A stretch of 8,812 bases of DNA from Candidatus Obscuribacterales bacterium (GTDB lineage: Bacteria > Cyanobacteriota > Vampirovibrionia > Obscuribacterales > Obscuribacteraceae), in NCBI GenBank assembly GCA_021732245.1, contig JAKFVJ010000082.1, positions 1 to 8,812 of the forward strand, in the 5' to 3' direction. This document shows, in pieces, positions 1-5,879 of this stretch. Position 1 is the first letter of the stretch. Every line of letters starts with the position of its first letter. A program made the translations under genes and the position numbers. The notes beneath the pieces were generated by a model. That model saw only the letters and a list, made by a program, of their open reading frames with translations, made no database searches and was not told the origin of the DNA.

Positions 1-418
1 ACAGATTCCCTGTGCGATAAACAACATCAAGCCCAAATTTGTTTTCGTCGGACACACCAAGTTTGGCAACGTTATAACCAGTCGCTAGAACAATAGTCTT
101 ACCAGTTAGCTTTCGACCATTTGCGACAACTGTTTTGCGAATCAAATCAATTTCTGGAATGTTGCAATTGAGCTCGTAATTGAGCTTCATTGCGACCACT
201 AGCTCGACGAGCTTGCCGCGCAATTCTTCACCAGACGAATAATTCCCACCAGTGAAATTACGCAATGGATTAGGGACATCGCTCAACTGCCCACCGAGTT
301 GCGCCGACCGCTCAAGAATAATCGACGTCAATCCCGAATCCTTCAATTCAGACGCACAGCTAATACCGGCTGGACCGCCGCCAATAATCACTGCATCAAA
401 GGTGTCCGAACTGACCAC
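1..418 (-). CDS. NAD(P)/FAD-dependent oxidoreductase, thioredoxin-reductase-like (partial, N-terminal 139 residues)
   Basis: The minus strand reads open from a GTG at 418 to the left edge, so only the N-terminal part is present. An in-frame TAA lies directly before the GTG, which fixes the start at or after it. The product has the Rossmann FAD-binding loop GGGPAG at residues 13-18, an acidic residue after the second strand (ILER, near residue 37), then GGQL at 42-45 followed by NFTGG, and an LATG motif at 111-114. This order (GGGPAG, GGQL, ATG) is that of thioredoxin-reductase-like flavoproteins. The part that would carry the CxxC redox pair or the NADP domain is cut off, so thioredoxin reductase, ferredoxin-NADP reductase and related enzymes cannot be told apart. 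The ribosome site is weak (GAGATTGG about 10 bases upstream). It diverges from hemE, which need not imply a shared pathway. Confidence 0.8.
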   Translation of the reverse strand, partial: MVSSDTFDAVIIGGGPAGISCASELKDSGLTSIILERSAQLGGQLSDVPNPLRNFTGGNYSSGEELRGKLVELVVAMKLNYELNCNIPEIDLIRKTVVANGRKLTGKTIVLATGYNVAKLGVSDENKFGLDVVYRTGNL

Positions 419-561
419 TTAGTTAAGACCAATCTCACAATAGTGACAGAGTGGGAAAAGTCGATTGTACCCAATGCTGAAGATGAATGAAAGCCTGGGG
501 TGCTTAGAGGCAAATCATGCTAGCATTGCCCTGAAATCATAGCCCCGTCTTGGTTCCAGCA
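419..561. promoter_or_regulatory. Divergent intergenic region between the oxidoreductase and hemE
   Basis: These 143 bases separate two divergent genes and must hold both promoters. I see no convincing -35/-10 pair on either strand. The one clear element is a perfect 10-base palindrome, ATGCTAGCAT, at 517-526, about 35 bases before the hemE ATG. It could be an operator half-turn or chance. No RNA gene is apparent. Confidence 0.35.
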
Positions 562-1617
562 ATGTCACAAGCATCTATTACCAAAGAATCAGTACTCGCC
601 CAGGCGCCATTTATGCAAGCCTGCCGCCGCGAGAAAGCCTCCCGCACGCCAATCTGGCTCATGCGCCAAGCCGGACGCTTCATGCCCGAATATCGCGAAA
701 TTCGCTCGAAGGTCAAATTCCTCGACCTCTGCAAAAACTCGCAACTCGCCTCCGAAGTCACGGTAATGGCTGTTGAAAAACTCAACGTCGACGCGGCAAT
801 TATTTTTGCTGACTTGTTACTTCTTGTCGAACCGATGGGACTTGGACTCGAATACGCAGCAGGCGATGGTCCTGTTATTCACCAACCAATTCGCTGTCAG
901 GCAGACTTAGAAAAAATCCAAAACGTTGATCCATACGAATCACTAGGATATGTTTTCGAAGCCATTAAGTTAACGCGCAAAGCATTACCTGCAAATATTC
1001 CGTTAATCGGATTTGCCGGAGCACCATTTACTGTCGCATCGTACATCGTCGAAGGCGGCAGCTCACGCCACTTCCTCAAGACGAAGCAATTGATGTACAC
1101 CGACTCTGCAACCTGGCACATCTTGATGCAGCGCATTGTACAAATCACAATAGCTTATCTAATCGGCCAAGTAGAAGCAGGCGCACAAGTCATTCAACTA
1201 TTCGATAGCTGGGTTGGCTGCTTGTCACCACAAGATTACAGAACCTACGTCATGCCACACAGCAAAGCAATTATCGACGCTGTTAAAGAGCACGCCCCTG
1301 TAATCCACTTCGGCACAGGCACAGCAACACTTCTCAAAGACATGAAAGAAGCCGGCGGCGACGTCATCGGCTTAGACTGGCGCGTCGAACTCGATCAATC
1401 GTGGAGGCAACTCGGCTACGACGTCGGCGTCCAGGGCAATCTCGACCCAGCCATCTTATTCTCCGACAAAGAAGAAATCCGCAAACAAGCAACGCGTATT
1501 CTCAAACAAGCAGCAAATCGCCCTGGACACATTTTCAATTTAGGGCATGGAATTCTTCCAGAAACTCCAGTAGATAATGTGAAATATCTTGTGCAGACAG
1601 TGCGAGAATTTGTCTAA
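562..1617 (+). CDS. hemE: Uroporphyrinogen decarboxylase
   Basis: HemE decarboxylates the four acetate side chains of uroporphyrinogen III to give coproporphyrinogen III, a cytosolic, cofactor-free step of haem synthesis. The 351-residue product is full length for the family. Visible signatures are MRQAGR at 34-39, FADLLL at 82-87, FAGAPFTVASYIVEGG from 151, LFDSWVG at 213-219 and NLGHGILP at 326-333. These place the residues matching human UROD Arg37, Arg41, Asp86, Tyr164, Ser219 and His339 at Arg35, Arg39, Asp84, Tyr161, Ser216 and His329. No key residue is missing. I chose the ATG at 562. A TTG at 550 is in frame but adds only four residues, and neither start has a clear Shine-Dalgarno sequence. 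The gene converges on the HTH gene with a 12-base gap that holds no visible terminator. No other haem gene is in the window. Confidence 0.97.
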   Translation: MSQASITKESVLAQAPFMQACRREKASRTPIWLMRQAGRFMPEYREIRSKVKFLDLCKNSQLASEVTVMAVEKLNVDAAIIFADLLLLVEPMGLGLEYAAGDGPVIHQPIRCQADLEKIQNVDPYESLGYVFEAIKLTRKALPANIPLIGFAGAPFTVASYIVEGGSSRHFLKTKQLMYTDSATWHILMQRIVQITIAYLIGQVEAGAQVIQLFDSWVGCLSPQDYRTYVMPHSKAIIDAVKEHAPVIHFGTGTATLLKDMKEAGGDVIGLDWRVELDQSWRQLGYDVGVQGNLDPAILFSDKEEIRKQATRILKQAANRPGHIFNLGHGILPETPVDNVKYLVQTVREFV

Positions 1618-1629
1618 ACATCGGGACTC

Positions 1630-1974
1630 TTAAGCCAATACTTTACGTCGACCCTTATCCTCGACGATAGTCGTCGAAATATGTACGTGCAATGTTTTGC
1701 TCAAGGCAATGAATATTGCTGCAATATTATTCATGCTGGGATTTCCTTGTTCCGAAAGCATGCGATGCAAACTCTTCGATGGAACATCAACTATGGTGGA
1801 CAAAGTTTCAAAACCAACAGTTGCGTTGACTAAATCCCGCAAAACCAACCGAGCAGTTTCAGGTTCACCATTCAAAAATAGAGCACTTGCCTCATCCAGT
1901 AAAGCCTTAGCGAAATCAGGATCACGCTGAATACGTCCGACAACAGTCCGTTTAAATGCTTTAGTCAATCCCAT
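1630..1974 (-). CDS. Small HTH DNA-binding protein, HigA-like antitoxin/regulator type
   Basis: This 114-residue protein has an N-terminal helical segment (LTKAFKRTVVGRIQRDP), a middle helix ending in VLRDLVNATVGF, then a helix-turn-helix at about residues 55-75 and the SEQGNPSMNNI stretch that usually follows it. That layout (DPxFAKALLxE, LRDLVNAT, SLxRMLSxxGNP) matches a widespread family annotated as HTH regulators or addiction-module antidotes, related to HigA and COG3636. I recognise it from the pattern only. The ATG at 1974 has GAGG eight bases upstream. A near-perfect palindrome 22-37 bases upstream could be its own operator. No toxin-like gene (RelE/HigB) is found on either side, so it is an orphan here. 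It diverges from the R-M operon and might act as its controller. That role is inference, since classical C proteins belong to a different, Xre-like family. Confidence 0.72.
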   Translation of the reverse strand: MGLTKAFKRTVVGRIQRDPDFAKALLDEASALFLNGEPETARLVLRDLVNATVGFETLSTIVDVPSKSLHRMLSEQGNPSMNNIAAIFIALSKTLHVHISTTIVEDKGRRKVLA

Positions 1975-1995
1975 TTTTGTCGCCTCATACCAATA

Positions 1996-2011
1996 GTAAC
2001 ATATACGTTAC
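1996..2011. promoter_or_regulatory. Palindrome, probable operator for the HTH gene
   Basis: The 16 bases GTAACATATACGTTAC match their own reverse complement at 14 positions. The arms GTAAC and GTTAC are perfect and the centre is TATA-like. The site lies 22-37 bases before the HTH start codon, where a promoter would be expected, so autorepression by the HTH protein is a reasonable inference. A -10-like TACTAT lies on the minus strand at 1993-1998, but no matching -35 was found. Confidence 0.5.
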
Positions 2012-2056
2012 CGCAGAGCGTGAAATTCTCTCTAAATACTGAACTGCTAACTTCTT

Positions 2057-2093
2057 GTCAAAATTTGACGATTGCGCAACTGGACTCAGTAAT
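2057..2093 (+). promoter_or_regulatory. Predicted promoter of the R-M operon with an overlapping palindrome
   Basis: A -35-like TTGACG (2065-2070, five of six consensus bases) is followed after 17 bases by AGTAAT (2088-2093, four of six). Transcription would start near 2100 and leave about 130 untranslated bases before the methyltransferase ATG. The -35 overlaps a perfect inverted repeat GTCAAA-A-TTTGAC (2057-2069), so a bound protein would block polymerase. The half-sites differ from the GTAAC palindrome at 1996, so the same protein need not bind both. Confidence 0.4.
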
Positions 2094-2103
2094 TAACTTA
2101 TAC

Positions 2104-2144
2104 GATCTCGACATGTTTGCTGCTCTAACAGATAATGTTGGACA
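2104..2144 (+). repeat. Left copy of an imperfect direct repeat flanking the R-M cassette
   Basis: Blocks GATCT (2104), GCTGCT (2119), CTAA (2125), AGATAA (2130) and TTGGACA (2138) recur in the same order at 4615-4666, right at the end of the endonuclease gene and just past it. Spacing between blocks differs by insertions in the right copy. The similarity was found by eye and is imperfect, so it may be a decayed duplication or partly chance. Confidence 0.35.
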
Positions 2145-2228
2145 GTAGAGTGTTCATCCCCATGACGTAACGCCCAAGACATATTGAGTCGCTGGCGATC
2201 TCGATATACAAATTCAAGGACAGTCCAG

Positions 2229-3485
2229 ATGAAATCCAGAAAGACTCTCAAAATCATAGACCTGTTTGCAGGAGCGGGCGGCCTAACTCTAGGATTCACT
2301 AGACTTTCTCGTGGCAACTTCGAAACAGTCTGGGCCAATGATTTTGACAGCTACTCAGTACAGACTTACAACCACAACTTTGGTCCTCATTGCGTGCTGG
2401 GTGACATCAATAGCGTGTTGAGCGACAAAATGATTGACATTCCTGATGCGGATATCGTCATTGGTGGACCACCCTGCCAAGGATTTAGCCTACTAAATAA
2501 GAATCGTGCACTTGATCCAAGAAAAGCTCTATGGAAGCCGTTTTTGAAAATTGTTGAGTTGTCAGGCGCATCCGTATTTGTAATGGAAAATGTCACAGAA
2601 CTTCTGAGATCGGCGGAATTCGAAGAAATCTGCAAAGCGGCAAAACGGCTTGGATTTAGAATTGCCTCGGCGAAACTATGTGCAGCAGATTATGGTGTGC
2701 CCCAAACGCGCCATCGGGCATTCATTGTAGGGTGTAAATTTGCTGATCCATCCGAGTATTTTCCTCCCCAACGAACCCATTACAATCCCAGAAATGGCGA
2801 CATTACTACTGGGGAATATATAAAAAATCCAAAGGAGTGGACGACCGTTCGAGATGCAATCGGCGACCTCCCTGCTCCGAAAGGCACAGAGATTTCAAAT
2901 GTGAATGGACCCTTGAACATTCATTTTGGTCGAAAGCCTAACCCCATTAGTTTGTCCAGGTACAAAGCAATTCCTAAAGAAGGGATGAATAGGTTCGATT
3001 TACAAAGAAACGCTCCAAATCTTACTCCTGCGTGCTGGATCAAAAAGAAATCGGGCGGAACCGATCTATTTGGGCGGCTTTGGTGGGATAGGCCGGCTGT
3101 GACAATGAGAACCGAGTTCTTCAAACCGGAAAAGGGCCGCTATCTGCATCCTAAACAACACAGGCCCATCACACACAGAGAAGCAGCTCGATTCCAGTCA
3201 TTTCCAGATAGCTTCGTTTTTAAAGGGTCAAAAATCGAGATAGCCAAACAAATAGGGAACGCAGTTCCTCCGCTTTTGGCAGCCGCAGTAGCCAATTCAA
3301 TTGCTTTGCTGTTTTCAGAAAAGGATGTCAGCCATGGCAGATTTATTCAGCCCTCGGAAGCGAAGCCAAATTATGTCGCGCATAGGACCGAAGAACAGTC
3401 AGCCAGAGCAAACGGTAAGATCATTAGTCCATCGACTAGGATACCGGTATCGCCTACACGTAAAAGACTTACCAGGAAAACCTGA
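2229..3485 (+). CDS. C5-cytosine DNA methyltransferase of a type II R-M system
   Basis: This enzyme transfers a methyl group from S-adenosylmethionine to C5 of cytosine in its recognition site and protects it from the partner nuclease. The 418-residue product shows the canonical motifs in order: motif I DLFAGAGG (11-18, cofactor loop), motif IV GGPPCQGFS with catalytic Cys83, motif VI ENV (120-122), motif VIII QTRHR (159-163), motif IX RPAVT (288-292) and motif X QIGNAVPP (341-348). Residues of roughly 175-285 form the variable target-recognition region. I chose the ATG at 2229 because AAGGA lies eight bases upstream; a TTG at 2184 is in frame but unsupported. The conserved fold ends near residue 363, and residues 369-418 are encoded by DNA that also encodes the vsr N-terminus. 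The site is inferred as GCCGGC from the NgoMIV-like partner. Confidence 0.95.
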   Translation: MKSRKTLKIIDLFAGAGGLTLGFTRLSRGNFETVWANDFDSYSVQTYNHNFGPHCVLGDINSVLSDKMIDIPDADIVIGGPPCQGFSLLNKNRALDPRKALWKPFLKIVELSGASVFVMENVTELLRSAEFEEICKAAKRLGFRIASAKLCAADYGVPQTRHRAFIVGCKFADPSEYFPPQRTHYNPRNGDITTGEYIKNPKEWTTVRDAIGDLPAPKGTEISNVNGPLNIHFGRKPNPISLSRYKAIPKEGMNRFDLQRNAPNLTPACWIKKKSGGTDLFGRLWWDRPAVTMRTEFFKPEKGRYLHPKQHRPITHREAARFQSFPDSFVFKGSKIEIAKQIGNAVPPLLAAAVANSIALLFSEKDVSHGRFIQPSEAKPNYVAHRTEEQSARANGKIISPSTRIPVSPTRKRLTRKT

Positions 3486-3744
3486 TCTTGTGTTATCTCG
3501 GTTCAGAACTGTTATCTTCGTGCATGGCTGCTTTTGGCATAGCCACAACAGGTGTAGTCGGGCAACTTTACCAAAAACGAATACAACATTTTGGAAAGAG
3601 AAGTTACAAACCAATCGAAAGCGCGATCAAATAAATGTACAGCTTTTGAAGAAGCAGGGATGGAAGGTACTCACAATCTGGCAATGCGAAACAAAAACGC
3701 TGAACACACTAGAGCACAAAATCAAAACATTTCTCGGAGCCTAA
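3334..3744 (+). CDS. vsr: Very short patch repair endonuclease Vsr
   Basis: Vsr nicks next to T:G mismatches that arise when 5-methylcytosine deaminates, and so protects methylated sites from mutation. The product has 136 residues against 156 in E. coli Vsr. Numbering matches the E. coli enzyme closely: Glu25, catalytic Asp51 in LPGKPD, and HGCFWH with His64, Trp68 and His69. Likely zinc ligands are Cys66, His71, Cys74 and Cys118 (E. coli Cys66, His71, Cys73, Cys117), so one residue is inserted between His71 and Cys74. The ATG at 3334 has AAAGG nine bases upstream; an ATG at 3325 is in frame but too close to that site. The gene starts 152 bases inside the methyltransferase frame, in the +1 frame. 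Its mismatch context presumably follows the partner methyltransferase rather than Dcm, which is inference. Confidence 0.93.
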   Translation: MADLFSPRKRSQIMSRIGPKNSQPEQTVRSLVHRLGYRYRLHVKDLPGKPDLVLSRFRTVIFVHGCFWHSHNRCSRATLPKTNTTFWKEKLQTNRKRDQINVQLLKKQGWKVLTIWQCETKTLNTLEHKIKTFLGA

Positions 3745-3747
3745 GAC

Positions 3748-4629
3748 ATGAAGCGACAGAGTGATTTGAGCATTTTCGGCGAACTCAGGCGCCAATATCA
3801 CAAGAAACTTTGCGAAACCACTTTAAGTCTACGACCCGGTTCAAACATTTATTCAATTGCAGACAGCAGCAGTAATGCAAGCGTTGAATTGGCTGCGGGC
3901 ATGGCAGTTCGGCTAGGATTTCCAATCGCAAGTGTTTCGGTCTCCGGCCAAACAGCCGGCGCAAATTTTGTAAGTCAGACAGCGGAATTTCTAGATCGGG
4001 CTTTTGCACTACTTCACCATATCCGTCCAGGACAGTGGAGATTTTCGACCAGCCAAGGAAGAGAGGGAATTTCAGCATATGAGCAGTATCAGCATCTAAA
4101 AGAGTTAGCTCTGCTACTTAAAACCAATAGGGAACTACGTTCCAGCATAGGCGGAGATTATTTCATAACGCCGGATATAGTACTTGCTCGAGAACCTATA
4201 GAGGACAGCGAAATAAATCAATATATCAATTTTATCAATCCGGACTCACCGCTTGCCCTCGATACACCGCTAAGAAGATCAAATTCGGTTGGACAACGGT
4301 CAATTTTGCATGCAAGTATTTCTTGCAAATGGACAATTAGAAGCGATAGAGTTCAGAATACCCGAGCTGAGGCGCTTAATCTGATTCGCCATCGCAAAGG
4401 ACGCACGCCTCATGTGGTTGCAGTGACATTGGAACCATTACCGTCACGAATAGCATCAATTGCTTTAGGTACGGGTGACATTGACTGTACCTACCATGGA
4501 GCACTGTATGAATTGCTCGAGGCAGCAGAAGAAAGCAAATTTGAAGACGCTGCGGAACTATTGCGAATGATGCGAGAAGGAAGACGACTCCGAGATATTA
4601 GCGATTTACCCTTTGATCTTGCAATTTAA
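3748..4629 (+). CDS. NgoMIV-family type II restriction endonuclease (expected site GCCGGC)
   Basis: The 293-residue product resembles NgoMIV (about 286 residues), a tetrameric Mg-dependent nuclease cutting G^CCGGC. Visible elements are GQTAG (67-71), TPDIV with Asp143, SCKW with Lys194, Glu208 fourteen residues later, RSDR (198-201) and PSRIAS with Arg234, then ALGTGDIDCTYH and a C-terminal DISDLPFDLAI. From memory of NgoMIV, Asp140, Lys187 and Glu201 are catalytic and Arg191, Asp193, Arg194 and Arg227 read the DNA. All seven map here: Asp143 at an offset of 3, the other six at an offset of 7. This makes an intact active site and the same specificity likely. The ATG follows the vsr stop by three bases, with GGAG eight bases upstream inside vsr, so the two are probably translated together. 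No frameshift is seen. The order is methyltransferase, vsr, endonuclease, so the protective enzyme is encoded first. Confidence 0.92.
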   Translation: MKRQSDLSIFGELRRQYHKKLCETTLSLRPGSNIYSIADSSSNASVELAAGMAVRLGFPIASVSVSGQTAGANFVSQTAEFLDRAFALLHHIRPGQWRFSTSQGREGISAYEQYQHLKELALLLKTNRELRSSIGGDYFITPDIVLAREPIEDSEINQYINFINPDSPLALDTPLRRSNSVGQRSILHASISCKWTIRSDRVQNTRAEALNLIRHRKGRTPHVVAVTLEPLPSRIASIALGTGDIDCTYHGALYELLEAAEESKFEDAAELLRMMREGRRLRDISDLPFDLAI

Positions 4630-4666
4630 GCTGCTGAGCTAATAGCAACTAGATAACAATTGGACA
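4615..4666 (+). repeat. Right copy of the imperfect direct repeat flanking the R-M cassette
   Basis: Blocks GATCT (4615, in the last codons of the endonuclease), GCTGCT (4630), CTAA (4639), AGATAA (4651) and TTGGACA (4660) repeat the order seen at 2104-2144 upstream of the cassette. The rest of the 79-base convergent gap to unbL (4630-4708) shows no good terminator hairpin with a T run. Confidence 0.35.
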
Positions 4667-4708
4667 ATCAATCAGATCAATGAGACTTCGACACGAGCAA
4701 TGATTTAT

Positions 4709-5677
4709 CTAGAAAAACTCGCGCATTCGTTTGCGCCAGACGTGGTAATTGGAATAGTGGATGCCGCTTATCGTGACACCGAAGGGTGAAAGTTGGTCCA
4801 TCATTTGTTCGCCCATCTCGGCGCATTCTTGTGCGTTGACGCCGCAAAGTGTTTCGATGACGTCATTCAAGTGAGGCATGCGGCTGCCGTCTGCTAGACG
4901 GGTGCGACAGGCGAGGCTGGCGCCGACTGCGAGGTCTGGGGCGTAGATGCCGGCTTCTTGTTTTAGGTATTGCATGTTTTCTTTGTCGACCGAGCCGAGG
5001 AATGTGCTGGCGACTCCCACTCCTGACCAGAGGTCAGCGAGGCGGTGTTTTTCTTGTTTGTTGATGATGGCTACTAAGACTGGTAATTCGTGTCCGTGAT
5101 TTATCCAGAGGAATCGCCCGACACCCTGGTCGAAAATGTTCTGGTGCGTTTTTGAATCGCAGTCGTGCAATGGCAATAAGCCTGGAGATTTTCCTACTTT
5201 GTGCAAGTGGTGCAGAAAGGCTTGCGTGAAGCCCATGCCGTCTACGGTCAACCAAGAGAACATACTTTCTTGAATGTCTTGATGGAATTGGCAGCGCGGT
5301 TTGATAAGACCAATGGCCATGCCGCGTCCTAAATAGACTGCAGGTGTATAGCACTGGTGAATTTGTTGTTTGAAGTGTGACCAGCGAGTTTTCTTGCCGA
5401 GGACAATATCGAGAGTCGCAAGTCCCATCGCTGAGCCTTCGGCAGCAACTGATCTCCAGCGCACTTCGAGTTCATTGACTCTGCGCGCTAGTTCAAATGG
5501 ATCAGAGCCTTTGACGGCTTGTCCTAAGAAGCGGAAAAAGACGCCGCTTAATTTATTGGCGTCACTAACTGACATAAGCTCGTCAGCTAATGAGTGAAGC
5601 ATGACCTGATCAATTCTAAATTGATTGGCAGCAGCTACGGAATTGATAAGCGTACCTAGCGCCATTGCGCTCTCCAT
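4709..5677 (-). CDS. unbL: DUF1702 family protein, UnbL-like
   Basis: The product is a 322-residue protein of unknown biochemical function, of the DUF1702 family called UNBL in enediyne clusters. Family-like stretches are AAEGSAMGLATLD, VYLGRGMAIGL, WLTVDGMGF, then FDQGVGRFLW and LADLWSGVGVAS in the C-terminal half. There is no signal peptide and no clear membrane segment, so it is probably cytosolic. The start is uncertain. I prefer the ATG at 5677 because MALGTLINSV right after it looks like the family N-terminus. A TTG at 5731 has a better ribosome site (AGGAG, six bases away), and the frame opens at a TTG at 5770. The gene follows unbU but has its own promoter candidate in the gap. It ends 79 bases from the convergent endonuclease gene. 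In Zazopoulos-type enediyne cassettes this family always accompanies UNBV and UNBU, as here. Confidence 0.82.
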   Translation of the reverse strand: MESAMALGTLINSVAAANQFRIDQVMLHSLADELMSVSDANKLSGVFFRFLGQAVKGSDPFELARRVNELEVRWRSVAAEGSAMGLATLDIVLGKKTRWSHFKQQIHQCYTPAVYLGRGMAIGLIKPRCQFHQDIQESMFSWLTVDGMGFTQAFLHHLHKVGKSPGLLPLHDCDSKTHQNIFDQGVGRFLWINHGHELPVLVAIINKQEKHRLADLWSGVGVASTFLGSVDKENMQYLKQEAGIYAPDLAVGASLACRTRLADGSRMPHLNDVIETLCGVNAQECAEMGEQMMDQLSPFGVTISGIHYSNYHVWRKRMREFF

Positions 5678-5825
5678 ACCACCCCCGGTGGAATTACTGG
5701 ACGACAAAGTACCAGCACAAAATTCGTTCAATCTCGGCTCCTGGTGATTTGTAGTAAGTGTTGGGATCAAAGTCCAAGCCCAGAAGCCTTGCCCGCCTTG
5801 GGTTGGTGCGGATTAGTAGGTTTTA

Positions 5826-5854
5826 ATATTATGCTGACATCCCATTCTTGTCAA
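5826..5854 (-). promoter_or_regulatory. Sigma-70-type promoter for unbL
   Basis: On the minus strand a perfect TTGACA (-35, 5849-5854) is followed after 17 bases by TAATAT (-10, 5826-5831, four of six). An overlapping CATAAT (5828-5833, five of six) gives a 15-base spacer. It lies just past the unbU stop and points at unbL, so unbL can probably be transcribed apart from unbV-unbU. The leader would be about 50 bases to the TTG at 5770 or about 140 to the ATG at 5677. Confidence 0.6.
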
Positions 5855-5879
5855 GGGACTGTCGGACAAATTAATCCAG

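Noticed and set aside
299..490. Plus-strand open frame of 63 codons before hemE
   Set aside because: Most of it is antisense to the FAD-binding region of the oxidoreductase, and the product looks random and basic.
2103..2204. Nine-base repeat CGATCTCGA at 2103 and 2196
   Set aside because: It is a short, isolated match of about ninety bases' separation with no family of further copies; likely chance, though it could be a regulator site.
2184..2228. Upstream TTG start for the methyltransferase
   Set aside because: It has no ribosome site, and the added residues precede the usual start of motif I, whereas the ATG at 2229 has AAGGA at good spacing.
2093..2338. Minus-strand open frame of 81 codons partly outside the methyltransferase
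   Set aside because: Its N-terminal half is the shadow of methyltransferase motif I, and I recognise no family in the intergenic part (ending near 2093). It was considered as the missing toxin of the HTH gene, but nothing in it looks like RelE or HigB.
4630..4708. Bidirectional terminator between the endonuclease gene and unbL
   Set aside because: Only a four-base TGCT/AGCA stem was found and there is no T run on either strand.
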